64,000 bases of DNA from Aliibacillus thermotolerans (lineage in GTDB: Bacteria > Bacillota > Bacilli > Bacillales > Marinococcaceae), in assembly GCF_027853235.1 (NCBI RefSeq), contig NZ_WKJG01000100.1:1-64000 (forward strand). The letters are read 5' to 3'. The position numbers and the translations under genes are program-made. The notes beneath the pieces were generated by a model that saw only the letters and a program-made list of their open reading frames with translations, was not told where the DNA came from and did no database searches. Each line of letters starts with the position of its first letter. The first letter of the stretch is position 1. This document shows positions 13,480 through 22,155 of this stretch, one piece after another.

Positions 13480-16248
13480 TTATTGAATCTCGCTATAATG
13501 TTCTTCTACAATGGATGCACAACGGGTACATAATGTAGGATGTTTTTCTTCCGTACCGACCGTTTCCGTTACCTTCCAGCAACGTTCACAAGTCTCTCCT
13601 TGCGCTGGTTGGACAAGAACTTCCGTTAGTGCAAAGGCTTCCGCAGAAGAAGGAGCGTTCTCGGCACTAATCGTCACATGTGAGACGATAAACAGTTCCG
13701 CTAATTCCTCTTCCATTTCTTGAAGCAATGAACGAACGGAATCTTTTGGATAAAGGATGACGGAAGCGGCTAATGACTTACCAATGACTTTTTCATTCCG
13801 AGCTTCTTCCAGTGCTTTTAACACTTCATCACGAACTGCCATTAGTTGATCCCATTTATCCCGTAACTGTTCTGATTCTTTTAATGGATATTCATTTGGC
13901 ATGTCTGTTAGTTGCACGCTGTCTGCTTCTGTCTCAGGAATATAGCTATACACTTCTTCTGCAGTATGAGGCAAAATTGGCGCCACTAACTTTGCAAGCG
14001 CAACAATCGTATCATATATGACGGTTTGCATTGCACGACGTTTCGGATGGTTGCTATGTTCAATATAAAGGATATCTTTCGCGATGTCTAAATAAAAGGA
14101 ACTTAAATCAATCGTGCAGAAATTGTGAATCGCATGATACACGCCGGCAAAATCATAGGCATCATAAGATTCCTTAACCTTTTGAATAACATCATTTCTT
14201 TTTAAAATCATATAACGATCTAATTCTGAAAATTGTTCGTCTTGGACGCGATGGCTGGAAGGGGAAAAGTCATGTAAATTTCCTAACATAAAACGGAACG
14301 TATTTCGCATTTTCCGATATGCTTCCGACACTTGTTTTAAAATCGAATCTGAAATGCGAACGTCTCCTCGATAGTCTACAGAAGCAACCCAAAGACGTAA
14401 AATATCCGCTCCTAATTGCTTCATCACTTTATTTGGAACGATGACGTTCCCGAGCGATTTACTCATCTTTCGCCCTTCTCCATCTAAAACGAAGCCATGG
14501 CTTAATACCATTTTATACGGTGCTTTTCCAGTAGTAGCTACACTTGTAGAAAGGGAAGAGTTAAACCAACCGCGATATTGATCCGATCCTTCCAAATACA
14601 TATCTGCTGGTCGTACTAATTCTTCACTTTCCTCTAGCACCGCTTGATGGGACGATCCACTATCGAACCAAACATCCATAATATCCATTTCTCGCGTGAA
14701 TTCACCATTCGGGCTATGTTCGGACGTAAATCCTTCCGGAAGTAAGTCCTTTGTCTCCCATTCAAACCAAATGTTAGACCCGTGTTTGCGGAATAAGTCG
14801 GAGACATGTTGGATCGTTTCATCCGTAATGATCGGCTCCCCATCTTCTCCATAAAAAATCGGGATAGGTACGCCCCAAGCACGTTGACGGGAAATACACC
14901 AGTCACCTCGATCACGCACCATATTATAAAGTCGCTGTTCGCCCCATTCCGGAAGCCACCTTACATTTTTAATCTCTTTTAATAAGTCTTCCCGGAAGTT
15001 TTCGATGGAAGCAAACCATTGCGAAGTTGCACGGAAAATCACCGGTTTTTTCGTTCTCCAATCGTGAGGATACGAGTGAGTGACAAAGTCTAGTTTTAAC
15101 AGCGCCCCTAGTTCTTCTAACTTTTGGGTGACCACTTTATTGGCATCATCATAAAAGAGACCTTCAAATCCTGGCGCTTCTTCGGTAAAATACCCTTTAT
15201 CATCCACAGGACACAATGTCTCTAACCCGTATTTTTGACCGGCGATATAGTCATCTTCCCCGTGACCTGGCGCGGTGTGAACGCATCCTGTCCCAGCGTC
15301 AAGCGTCACGTGATCCCCTAACACGACGAGGGAATCGCGGCCATAAATGGGATGGGTAGTCATGACATGTTCTAATTGATGACCAGGAATGGTACGTGCA
15401 ACCACCGGCTGTTCCCACTGCAGTTCGTGCGTTAATTGTTCAACCAACTGTTCTGCTACGACAAATTTATTTTGATTCACTTCTACGACAGCGTACGTCA
15501 CATTTGGATGAACCGCAATCGCTAAGTTCGCAGGAATCGTCCAAGGTGTTGTTGTCCAAATAATAAATTTTTCATCGCCATCTAACACATTTTTTCCGTC
15601 TTTCACAGAAAAAGATACGTAAATAGAAGGGGAACGTTTATCGTGATACTCAATCTCTGCTTCTGCAAGGGCTGATTCTGACGATGGAGACCAATAAACT
15701 GGCTTCTTTCCTTTGTAAATGTGACCTTTTTTCGCCATTTCCCCAAACACTTTAATTTGAGCCGCTTCATAATCGTGTGTCAAAGTAATGTATGGATTCT
15801 CCCAATCACCACGGACACCGAGCCGTTTAAATTGCTCTCGTTGCCGATCAATTTGTTCCAGTGCATATTCTTCACATAATTTTCTAAACTCGGCCACGGA
15901 CATTTTTTTGCGATCCACTTTTTTATTTTTCGTAAGAGCTGTTTCAATCGGTAATCCGTGCGTATCCCAGCCAGGTACATACGGAGCATGATAGCCACTC
16001 ATCGATTTGTACCGAATGATCATATCTTTAATGATTTTATTGAGTGCATGCCCAATATGAATATCTCCATTGGCATAAGGAGGTCCATCGTGAAGAACGA
16101 ATAACGGTCTTCCTTTCGTACGTTCCTGTACTTTTTCATAAATTTTTTCTTCGTCCCACTTTTTTTGCATTTCTGGTTCCCGATTTGGTAAATTTCCTCG
16201 CATCGGAAATTTCGTTTTCGGCATTAATAACGTTTCTTTGTAACTCAT
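13480..16248 (-). CDS. ileS: Isoleucyl-tRNA synthetase
   Basis: Charges tRNA-Ile. The 922-residue class I synthetase has the HIGH-type motif ([11 protein letters not shown], near residue 60), the editing domain in the middle, the KMSKS loop ([10 protein letters not shown]) near residue 600 and a C-terminal zinc motif (CERCWKV...CTRCA). Presence of the zinc motif and overall length match the usual bacterial IleS of Bacillus. Expression is controlled by the T-box leader directly upstream. Confidence 0.97.
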   Translation of the reverse strand: MSYKETLLMPKTKFPMRGNLPNREPEMQKKWDEEKIYEKVQERTKGRPLFVLHDGPPYANGDIHIGHALNKIIKDMIIRYKSMSGYHAPYVPGWDTHGLPIETALTKNKKVDRKKMSVAEFRKLCEEYALEQIDRQREQFKRLGVRGDWENPYITLTHDYEAAQIKVFGEMAKKGHIYKGKKPVYWSPSSESALAEAEIEYHDKRSPSIYVSFSVKDGKNVLDGDEKFIIWTTTPWTIPANLAIAVHPNVTYAVVEVNQNKFVVAEQLVEQLTHELQWEQPVVARTIPGHQLEHVMTTHPIYGRDSLVVLGDHVTLDAGTGCVHTAPGHGEDDYIAGQKYGLETLCPVDDKGYFTEEAPGFEGLFYDDANKVVTQKLEELGALLKLDFVTHSYPHDWRTKKPVIFRATSQWFASIENFREDLLKEIKNVRWLPEWGEQRLYNMVRDRGDWCISRQRAWGVPIPIFYGEDGEPIITDETIQHVSDLFRKHGSNIWFEWETKDLLPEGFTSEHSPNGEFTREMDIMDVWFDSGSSHQAVLEESEELVRPADMYLEGSDQYRGWFNSSLSTSVATTGKAPYKMVLSHGFVLDGEGRKMSKSLGNVIVPNKVMKQLGADILRLWVASVDYRGDVRISDSILKQVSEAYRKMRNTFRFMLGNLHDFSPSSHRVQDEQFSELDRYMILKRNDVIQKVKESYDAYDFAGVYHAIHNFCTIDLSSFYLDIAKDILYIEHSNHPKRRAMQTVIYDTIVALAKLVAPILPHTAEEVYSYIPETEADSVQLTDMPNEYPLKESEQLRDKWDQLMAVRDEVLKALEEARNEKVIGKSLAASVILYPKDSVRSLLQEMEEELAELFIVSHVTISAENAPSSAEAFALTEVLVQPAQGETCERCWKVTETVGTEEKHPTLCTRCASIVEEHYSEIQ

Positions 16249-16281
16249 TCCAATTTATCCTCCTCAACGATACGTTAAAAT

Positions 16282-16509
16282 AAAAAAACAACCCATCCCT
16301 GACAAGGGACGAGTTGTACTCGCGGTGCCACCCTTCTTGTATGCACGTGAAAACACGCATACCTACTCATTGTAGTAACGGTTCCAACCGCTGACACTTA
16401 CTTATTTTTCAGTATCAGAACTCCAGGGTGATGTCTGTTTTGTCGTTTCTACCGTGCTCCCACCATCCACAGCTCGCTAACAGAAACGAATAAAACAGCG
16501 CGTCCCTTT
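16282..16509 (-). promoter_or_regulatory. Isoleucine T-box leader of ileS
   Basis: The minus strand contains the T-box core AAGGGTGGCACCGCG (16321-16335), a terminator hairpin (16282-16317, seven Ts), a long stem I closed by TCGTTTCT/AGAAACGA, and an AUC isoleucine codon at 16430-16432 in the usual specifier context (GACATCACCC). Uncharged tRNA-Ile should pair with specifier and T-box to prevent termination. Confidence 0.93.
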
Positions 16510-16520
16510 CTTCGTTTTTA

Positions 16521-16550
16521 TTTATGTCTTTGTATCACATAAAAAGTGAA
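16521..16550 (-). promoter_or_regulatory. Possible proximal promoter of the ileS T-box
   Basis: TTCACT (16545-16550) and CATAAA (16521-16526) with an 18-bp spacer lie just upstream of T-box stem I. The match is moderate. It would let the T-box be transcribed without the upstream structured region. Confidence 0.4.
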
Positions 16551-16711
16551 CTACTTGTCATTAAGATGACGAGCTTCCAGTTCTACGCCACGAACTTTTC
16601 GTAAAACGTATACACTGTCGGCGTGTTCAGCACCACTACTCTTTGAGATAAGCTGATTATCTCTTTCTGCGGTGATTCTCCCAAATAGAGAAGTTCTGAC
16701 CGCTTTATTCT
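16530..16711 (-). ncRNA. Structured leader or small RNA upstream of the ileS T-box
   Basis: Transcription from the strong promoter at 16718-16747 would pass through about 180 nt that are not part of the T-box. On the minus strand this holds several perfect hairpins: GCGGT...ACCGC enclosing TTCTC/GAGAA, GAGATAA-TCAGC-TTATCTC, ACGAA-AAG-TTCGT nested in TACG/CGTA, and GTCAT-CTTA-ATGAC. No good reading frame is seen. It could be an extended leader, a separate RNA, or part of a decayed second riboswitch. I do not recognise it. Confidence 0.4.
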
Positions 16712-16717
16712 GAAGAA

Positions 16718-16747
16718 ATTATAGAACAATTGGTTTCATTTAGTCAA
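16718..16747 (-). promoter_or_regulatory. Strong SigA promoter upstream of ileS
   Basis: TTGACT (16742-16747) and TATAAT (16718-16723) on the minus strand with an 18-bp spacer. The -35 box lies within the last codons and stop of divIVA. Confidence 0.8.
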
Positions 16748-17246
16748 CTTGATTGTGTTCTTGTGTTTCATGCTCTTCCGGTTCTTCATCGATCACTTCA
16801 TCCCAGCGATCATTATGTAACATTTCTAATTGCGCTTCAATCAACATTTTGAAGCGCATGCGATACACCGATGCTTGTTTCTTTAACTCTTCTATTTCCA
16901 ACTCAATTTTACGAGATTTCGCTAACGCGTCATTGATAATACGATCGGCGTTTTTTTCCGCTTCCCGAACGATGAGTTCCGCCTCTTTTTTTGCGTTTCT
17001 TCTCACATCTTCCGCCGATTCTTGCGCGACAAGAATCGATTTGTTTAATGTCTCTTCCATGTCAGCAAAATGTTCTAATCTTTCTTCCAGTTCATTTACT
17101 TTCGCAAACAATTCATTTTTTTCGCGAATGACCATTTCATAATCTTTAATCACTTGATCTAAAAACTCATTCACTTCATCTTCGTCGTAACCACGAAATC
17201 CTCTTGTAAATTCTTTATTATGAATATCCAATGGTGTTAATGGCAA
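16740..17246 (-). CDS. divIVA: Cell-division and polar scaffold protein DivIVA
   Basis: Coiled-coil protein that binds negatively curved membrane at septa and poles and recruits Min, RacA and other partners. The 168-residue protein has the conserved membrane-binding N terminus (PLTPLDIHNKEF followed by FRGYDEDEVNEFLDQV) and long heptad-rich regions to about residue 150. The start appears to be TTG at 17246, with GGAGGTG eight bases upstream. An exact Spo0A-like heptamer (TGTCGAA on the minus strand) lies upstream near 17288-17294. Confidence 0.95.
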   Translation of the reverse strand: MPLTPLDIHNKEFTRGFRGYDEDEVNEFLDQVIKDYEMVIREKNELFAKVNELEERLEHFADMEETLNKSILVAQESAEDVRRNAKKEAELIVREAEKNADRIINDALAKSRKIELEIEELKKQASVYRMRFKMLIEAQLEMLHNDRWDEVIDEEPEEHETQEHNQVD

Positions 17247-17315
17247 ATTGCTGCACCTCCAGCCGCTAACGGTTTTATGAGTTATGTTTCGACAACTTTT
17301 AAAGATTCCCTTTTT

Positions 17316-18095
17316 TTAAGTTTCAAGCATTTCTCCATAACGAATACGCAAACGACCTTTTTTCGTTTCTCCATCAATTGCAAACAGTTTTCTTCGACCA
17401 AGGCCACGAACAGATAAATAGTCGCCCGCTTCTAAAGGATAGGAAGGATCATCCATCAGTTGCCAATTTACTTTCACTCGTTTTTTTTCAATATATGGGA
17501 GTACTTTGTTGCGAGATAGATGATACATTTCAGACAGCAATGCATCCAGACGTAATGAGGATACAAATCCTGTTTTTTCTTTCCATTCTTCTTTCATTGG
17601 TAAAAGATGATGGAGTGGTTTTTCCTTTAATGTGACAGACGCTTGTCCCACTTTTTCAAGATTCGTTTGAACGAACATCGAGACTTCTTTTGTGGTGAGG
17701 AATTGAAAACAACCTTCCCCTTCAATGATATCACCAAATTTTTGACGGACTAAACCAATATTTAATAGTGCTCCTAAACAATCGCGATGGCTTAATGTAA
17801 TGAATTTGTTCGGATAAATGATTTCAAATAAAACGAGTTCAAAATCTTCTTCCGTCACTTCTTCATAAAATGGATAAAGAATCGCTCGCTTTCTTTCGCT
17901 ATTTGCTTGACCGCCCCAAAAGGAAAGGAACACGGTCTCATCTTTTCCAACGATCGACGATAAAATCGCCTGTTCCCTTGGATCTAAAAACTCTGTTAGT
18001 TTTCGTTCATAGCGCGTCTCTACTCCTTCTTTCCACTCTAACGCTTGTTCTACAAAAGGATGTTCTTCTTTTCGGAAATGGTCTAATATCGTCAT
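17316..18095 (-). CDS. ylmH: YlmH, S4-domain RNA-binding protein
   Basis: In B. subtilis YlmH has been linked to ribosome-associated quality control as an RqcP-like S4-domain factor; its older link is to the ylm division cluster. The 259-residue protein has an N-terminal YlmH domain containing LSHRDCLGALLNIGL and a C-terminal S4 domain (LDALLSEMYHLSRNKV...). The start at 18095 has GGTGAGAG five bases upstream; the in-frame ATG at 18104 overlaps ylmG and lacks a site. It lies between ylmG and divIVA as in Bacillus. Confidence 0.9.
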   Translation of the reverse strand: MTILDHFRKEEHPFVEQALEWKEGVETRYERKLTEFLDPREQAILSSIVGKDETVFLSFWGGQANSERKRAILYPFYEEVTEEDFELVLFEIIYPNKFITLSHRDCLGALLNIGLVRQKFGDIIEGEGCFQFLTTKEVSMFVQTNLEKVGQASVTLKEKPLHHLLPMKEEWKEKTGFVSSLRLDALLSEMYHLSRNKVLPYIEKKRVKVNWQLMDDPSYPLEAGDYLSVRGLGRRKLFAIDGETKKGRLRIRYGEMLET

Positions 18096-18100
18096 TTCTC

Positions 18101-18358
18101 TCACCCGAAAAACAATGCTTGTACACCAAAGCGAGCAAAGTGAAGAGCGATAATCGCTACAATCGGTGAAATATCAATCATACCAAGAGGAGGAATAAAT
18201 TTTCGAAACGGTTCCAAATAAGGCTCTACGATAGAGCCGAGCATTTGCCCAAACGAAGATTCCCTAGCATTAGGAAACCAAGACATTAAAATATAAATAA
18301 TAATGACATAAGAGTAAATTTGCATACCTATTAATAATATAGCTCCAATTGCTTCCAT
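18101..18358 (-). CDS. ylmG: YggT-family membrane protein YlmG
   Basis: The 85-residue protein has two membrane helices separated by a conserved PYLEPFRKFIPPLG loop, the YggT signature. Family members associate with SepF and division in bacteria and with nucleoid distribution in plastids; the biochemical role is not settled. It sits 15 bp after sepF, and an AAGGGGAAGG site precedes the start. Confidence 0.9.
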   Translation of the reverse strand: MEAIGAILLIGMQIYSYVIIIYILMSWFPNARESSFGQMLGSIVEPYLEPFRKFIPPLGMIDISPIVAIIALHFARFGVQALFFG

Positions 18359-18373
18359 AAGGCACCTTCCCCT

Positions 18374-18799
18374 TTAATCCCAATCATTTGACGATTGATG
18401 GAACACTTCTGATATCGTTCCGGTGACATCAATATTATCCGGCGTACAGAGAAAAATCCCAGTTCCTACTTTTTGTATGTCACCGCCAATAGCGTATACG
18501 GTTCCACTTAAAAAATCAACAATACGTCGTGCCTGTTCTTTTGAAACGCGGTGGGTATTTATCACTACGGCTTTTCTGTTTTTGAGGTGATCGGCAATGT
18601 CTTGCACTTCCGCGTAATCTCTCGGTTCGATCAAAATGACTTTTGTCATCTGTTGAACACTTTGTAAACTGACGACATTTTTTTCTGACGACGCTTGTCT
18701 TTCGTCTACGTTTCTATTCTCTGACTCTACTTCTACTTCTTCCTCCAACACCTCATCTTCCAATTCAAAAAAACGTCGGAATTTTGATTTGATACTCAT
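18374..18799 (-). CDS. sepF: Cell-division protein SepF
   Basis: Membrane-bound partner of FtsZ that tethers and bundles Z-filaments. The 141-residue protein has an N-terminal amphipathic segment ([13 protein letters not shown]), an acidic linker and the compact SepF domain from about residue 50 ([36 protein letters not shown]). The gene lies 11 bp after ylmE, and its position in the ylm cluster is conserved. Confidence 0.95.
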   Translation of the reverse strand: MSIKSKFRRFFELEDEVLEEEVEVESENRNVDERQASSEKNVVSLQSVQQMTKVILIEPRDYAEVQDIADHLKNRKAVVINTHRVSKEQARRIVDFLSGTVYAIGGDIQKVGTGIFLCTPDNIDVTGTISEVFHQSSNDWD

Positions 18800-18810
18800 G
18801 TCTCCTCCCC

Positions 18811-19488
18811 CTATTCATTCATTAATACCGAGCCGAGACGAACAATTGTAGCACCTTCTTCCACCGCAATATGATAGTCATTGGACATGCCCATCGACAG
18901 TTCTGTACATGGTGCATGCGGAAAACGTTGTGATTGTACTTCATCCCGTAATTCTCTTAAGCCTCGGAAGACCGGTCGCGTCTTTTCTGGATCTTCTTCA
19001 AAAGGAGCCATGGTCATCAGCCCAATAACTTCAATGGCAGGGTAGTCTTTTAACGATTCAATAAACGGAATGGTTTCCTCAGGTGCAAGACCAAACTTAG
19101 AAGCTTCTCCTGACACGTTGACTTGTACAAAACAACGTATTTTTTTTCCTTCTGGACATCGCTTTTGAAATTCTTTTGCGAGCGATGGACGATCTAATGA
19201 ATGAAAATAATCATATTTATCAATTACTTGTTTTACTTTTCGCGATTGCAACGTCCCAATGAAATGAAAGTTTGCTTGTCCTTGAAAGGCTTCCCATTTT
19301 TCCAATGCTCCTTCCACGCGGTTTTCTCCAATGTGTTCTATCCCTGCTTCAAGAACTTCTTTTGTTTTATCGTTACCGACATACTTCGTAACGGCTACAA
19401 TCGTCACTTCTTCTTTCTTTCGACCGACTTTTTCACATGCTGATTGGATGACTTGATTCACTTGCTGTAAATTTTCTTCCACCGACAC
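18811..19488 (-). CDS. ylmE: Pyridoxal phosphate homeostasis protein (YggS family)
   Basis: PLP-binding single-domain TIM barrel that helps keep free PLP in balance. The 225-residue protein contains the PLP lysine in TIVAVTKYV near residue 35, [10 protein letters not shown] and the C-terminal [24 protein letters not shown] signature region. The start is GTG at 19488, preceded by AAAGGAG. It lies between ylmD and sepF. Confidence 0.92.
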   Translation of the reverse strand: MSVEENLQQVNQVIQSACEKVGRKKEEVTIVAVTKYVGNDKTKEVLEAGIEHIGENRVEGALEKWEAFQGQANFHFIGTLQSRKVKQVIDKYDYFHSLDRPSLAKEFQKRCPEGKKIRCFVQVNVSGEASKFGLAPEETIPFIESLKDYPAIEVIGLMTMAPFEEDPEKTRPVFRGLRELRDEVQSQRFPHAPCTELSMGMSNDYHIAVEEGATIVRLGSVLMNE

Positions 19489-19507
19489 TTCGTACGATCT
19501 CCTTTCT

Positions 19508-20332
19508 CTAACAATCCTTCCATCCGATAAAAGTCATCATTCGACCAGTGTGGCCTTGATCTCTTCGATACGAAAAAAACGTTTCTTTTTCTGAATATGT
19601 ACAATATTGACTGACAGCCATGTTTTCTTTTTTGACTCCAGAGGACAGGAAAAGAAGACGATTCATTTCTTTTAAATCCAATAAATAATGAGAATCTCTC
19701 GTTTTTGTCCACGGTGCGCGTGCACCGGGCGGGAGAATAGCTTTCATTTTTTGAATGACTGTATCATCTACTTCGTATACTTTGTGAGAAATAGCCGGAC
19801 CGATCACAACGTGGACCTCTGATGGATCTATTCGTTCTTCCTTCCTTAAAATCGCGATACTTTTCGGGCCAATTTGCTCGGCCGTTCCTTTCCACCCGGC
19901 GTGGAGCAAACCGATTAATTCTCGGGATGGAACGTAAATAAATAAAGGCACACAGTCCGCATAAAAACTAACGAGCAATATATTTTTTTCCGTCGTATAC
20001 AATCCATCGGCTTCTCCTATCATTTTTAAGCCCAATCGGTCATCGCTCCCTTGATCACTTGTCACTTTCATTAAGCGACGCCCATGTACTTGGGTTGCTC
20101 CGCGCCATTGAGACAGTGGGAAAGATATATCAGAAGCGAGCAATTTGCGGTTCTCGTAAACAATCGTCTCATCATCCCCAGTATAGCTTGCCATATTGAA
20201 AGAATAAAACGGAGGTGTCCCTTTTCCACCTTGTCTTGTTGTCATTCCCGCCACAAGGCTTTTAGACGTAGAAAAGGGAGGGATGTTTATCGTAAAATAC
20301 CGCTCGTTCTGTCGAAAAAAAGGATCATTCAT
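19508..20332 (-). CDS. ylmD: Purine nucleoside phosphorylase YlmD (multicopper oxidase-like/YfiH family)
   Basis: YfiH/YlmD proteins are zinc enzymes with purine nucleoside phosphorylase and adenosine deaminase activity; older annotations call them laccase-domain proteins. The 274-residue protein contains the metal motifs VSFYADCVPLFIY and LLHAGWKGTAEQI and the later HVVIGPAISHKVYEV. The start at 20332 (MNDPFFRQ) is preferred because the upstream extension overlaps ylmC and is not protein-like; an AAGGAAA site lies upstream. Confidence 0.88.
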   Translation of the reverse strand: MNDPFFRQNERYFTINIPPFSTSKSLVAGMTTRQGGKGTPPFYSFNMASYTGDDETIVYENRKLLASDISFPLSQWRGATQVHGRRLMKVTSDQGSDDRLGLKMIGEADGLYTTEKNILLVSFYADCVPLFIYVPSRELIGLLHAGWKGTAEQIGPKSIAILRKEERIDPSEVHVVIGPAISHKVYEVDDTVIQKMKAILPPGARAPWTKTRDSHYLLDLKEMNRLLFLSSGVKKENMAVSQYCTYSEKETFFSYRRDQGHTGRMMTFIGWKDC

Positions 20333-20429
20333 AGCCGAAATTTTCCTTTCTTCTTCATCTTTTTCTCTTCTGAATGTTCTTATTTTAACACATTTTGTCT
20401 CTTTTCCATAGAAATGCGAGTGCTTTCCT

Positions 20430-20675
20430 TCATTCTCCTTCATTGTCATACAAATTCACTAATATGACATCGGAACCTATTTTCACTATGTTTGACCACG
20501 GAATGATGTATTCTTGATCCCGATTAAATAACGTCATCACTTTCCCTGCTCCACCAATAATGATCGCTTCGATTTGGCCTGTTTCCACGTTGATATCAAT
20601 ATCTCCGGCATGACCAAGTCGTTTCCCCGTATGCATATTGACGATATCTTTCGTTTGCAAGTCTGTTATTCTCAT
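20430..20675 (-). CDS. ylmC: PRC-barrel protein of the YlmC/YmxH family
   Basis: The 81-residue protein is a single PRC-barrel domain (RITDLQTKDIVN...GKRLGHAGDIDINVETGQIEA), the family annotated as sporulation protein YlmC/YmxH. A molecular function is not established. The start at 20675 has an AAAGGGG site; the earlier in-frame ATG at 20723 lies in unconserved sequence. It is the first gene of the ylm cluster here and is separated from sigG by the repeat region. Confidence 0.88.
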   Translation of the reverse strand: MRITDLQTKDIVNMHTGKRLGHAGDIDINVETGQIEAIIIGGAGKVMTLFNRDQEYIIPWSNIVKIGSDVILVNLYDNEGE

Positions 20676-20808
20676 CTTCGTTTCCCCTTTTTCTCCTTTT
20701 CTTACTCTCATTGTATGTGACACCTTTTCAAAAAAGAAATGAAAAAGAGGCTGTCTAATAAGTCCTGAAAAATAAATCGAGAGTTCCTTTTAACAATCAT
20801 TTAGCGCT

Positions 20809-21120
20809 GAAACGGCGCCATACATCGTGCATGGATTGCTTTCACAATGGTGTTTGGATCGAAACGGTGCCATGATCCATTCATAGCTTGTTTCCATAAA
20901 CTATTTTTGAATGAAACGGTGGCATGAGCGATCCATGGCTTGCTTCCATTAGCTATTTTTGAATGAAACAGTGTTATGAGCCATTCATGGCCTGCTTCCA
21001 TTAGCTATTTTTATATGAAACGATGGCATGACTATCCATGACTTATTTCCATCAACCATTTGGTGTTGGAAACATGCCTATTCGGCCAAGAGGCGTTTCC
21101 AGAAGCAATTTTTGATGAAG
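20809..21120. repeat. Six-unit tandem repeat with an exact 52-bp period
   Basis: Units start with GAAAC at 20809, 20861, 20913, 20965, 21017 and 21069, each exactly 52 bp after the last. Units 2-5 are most alike, with GAAACGGTG-CATGA, CATGGCTTGCTTCCAT and CTATTTTTGAAT as conserved blocks; units 1 and 6 are more diverged. Each unit is also a weak inverted repeat (GAAAC against GTTTC in unit 2). Since 52 is not a multiple of three, the repeat is not a coding repeat. It fills the gap between the sigG terminator and ylmC. Confidence 0.9.
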
Positions 21121-21127
21121 AGGTAAC

Positions 21128-21168
21128 AAAAAAATGTCCAAAAAGTCTTCAATCATGACTTTTTGGAC
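21128..21168 (-). terminator. Terminator of sigG
   Basis: A perfect 12-bp stem (GTCCAAAAAGTC at 21136-21147 with 21157-21168) is followed on the minus strand by ATTTTTTT, directly after the sigG stop. Confidence 0.9.
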
Positions 21169-21184
21169 AGCTCCTTGTCTCTTA

Positions 21185-21970
21185 TCACATTGTTGCTCTC
21201 CGGTTCATTTGTTTAATCGCTGCCTTTTCTAAACGCGAAACTTGTGCTTGGGAAATGCCAATTTCATCTGCCACTTCCATTTGCGTTTTTCCTTGGAAAA
21301 AGCGCATACTTAAAATTAATTTTTCTCTACTATCCAATTGGATCATCGCTTCTTCTAGCGCCAATTGATCGATCCACTTTTTATCTTGGGCGGTGTCATC
21401 ACTAATTTGATCCATGACGAGAATTGGGTCACCACCATCGTTATAAATCGGTTCGAACAAGGATACAGGATCTTGAATGGAGTCCAGGGCAAATACGACT
21501 TGTTCTTTCGAAATCTCAAGCTTGGAAGCAATTTCTTGAACGGTAGGCTCTTTTTCACGATTTTCTTCTGCCATGAGTTGATCGCGAACTTGCAGTGCCT
21601 TATAAGCAATATCTCGTAACGAGCGGGAAACTCTAATGGGATTATTATCCCGCAAATATCTCCTCACTTCTCCGATAATCATAGGGACCGCATACGTAGA
21701 AAAGCGAACATTTTGTGAGAGATCGAAATTGTCAATGGATTTCATTAATCCAATACAACCTACTTGAAATAAATCATCCATGTATTCACCGCGATTATTA
21801 AAACGTTGAATCACGCTTAACACTAATCTTAAATTTCCGTTGACTAATTTTTCCCGTGCCGTGGTGTCTCCGTTTTGCATGTCACGAAAAAGTTTTCGCA
21901 TCTCATCATTTTTAAGTACTGGGAGTGTAGATGTATCTACTCCACATATTTCTACCTTGCTTCGTGCCAC
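21185..21970 (-). CDS. sigG: RNA polymerase sporulation sigma factor SigG
   Basis: Late forespore sigma factor. The 261-residue protein is very close to Bacillus SigG: SKVEICGVDTSTLPVLK at the N terminus, region 2 NGNLRLVLSVIQRFNNRGEY, and region 4.2 QMEVADEIGISQAQVSRLEK. The start is GTG at 21970 with a GGGAGGG site; the ATG at 21985 would add five residues and overlap that site. A SigF/SigG-type promoter precedes it, consistent with its own and SigF control. Confidence 0.96.
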   Translation of the reverse strand: MARSKVEICGVDTSTLPVLKNDEMRKLFRDMQNGDTTAREKLVNGNLRLVLSVIQRFNNRGEYMDDLFQVGCIGLMKSIDNFDLSQNVRFSTYAVPMIIGEVRRYLRDNNPIRVSRSLRDIAYKALQVRDQLMAEENREKEPTVQEIASKLEISKEQVVFALDSIQDPVSLFEPIYNDGGDPILVMDQISDDTAQDKKWIDQLALEEAMIQLDSREKLILSMRFFQGKTQMEVADEIGISQAQVSRLEKAAIKQMNRRATM

Positions 21971-22030
21971 CGTGATCCCTCCCAAGCCTTGATGTCGAGG
22001 ATAAAATATCCTTCATGTATGTTCATGTTC

Positions 22031-22058
22031 AGTATGTCCTGAGAGAGAAAAATTATGC
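22031..22058 (-). promoter_or_regulatory. SigF/SigG-type promoter of sigG
   Basis: On the minus strand GCATA (22054-22058) and GGACATACT (22031-22039) are separated by 14 bp. Both agree with the SigF/SigG consensus (GnATA and a GG--CAT--T type -10). It lies between the sigE terminator and the sigG start. Confidence 0.75.
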
Positions 22059-22105
22059 AGAACGAGAAACTAGGAACTGTTTGGCACCGATGCAATGGAA
22101 TAGAA

Positions 22106-22148
22106 AAAAGCTATTTTTCGCCGACCTTTCGCACGAAAAATAGCTTTT
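22106..22148 (-). terminator. Terminator of the spoIIGA-sigE operon
   Basis: A stem of 14-15 bp (AAAAGCTATTTTTCG with CGAAAAATAGCTTTT) with a T-rich tail on the minus strand lies 7 bp after the sigE stop and separates sigE from sigG. Confidence 0.85.
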
Positions 22149-22155
22149 AGGAAAA

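Larger units (their letters stand above)
20747..21174. other. Possible degenerate MITE-like element with inverted ends
   Basis: The ends GAGGCTGTCTAATAAGTC (20747-20764) and, on the other strand, GGAGCTGTCCAAAAAGTC (21157-21174) form an imperfect inverted pair sharing GCTGTC-AA-AAGTC. They bracket the 52-bp tandem repeats and the sigG terminator. Such ends resemble termini of Bacillaceae insertion sequences, but the right end also serves as a terminator hairpin, so the likeness may be coincidental. No transposase is present and no target duplication was identified. Confidence 0.3.

Noticed and set aside
20801-21001. 66-codon minus-strand frame inside the 52-bp repeats
   Set aside because: The repeat period is not a multiple of three, so each unit is read in a different frame. 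No ribosome site and no protein-like character.
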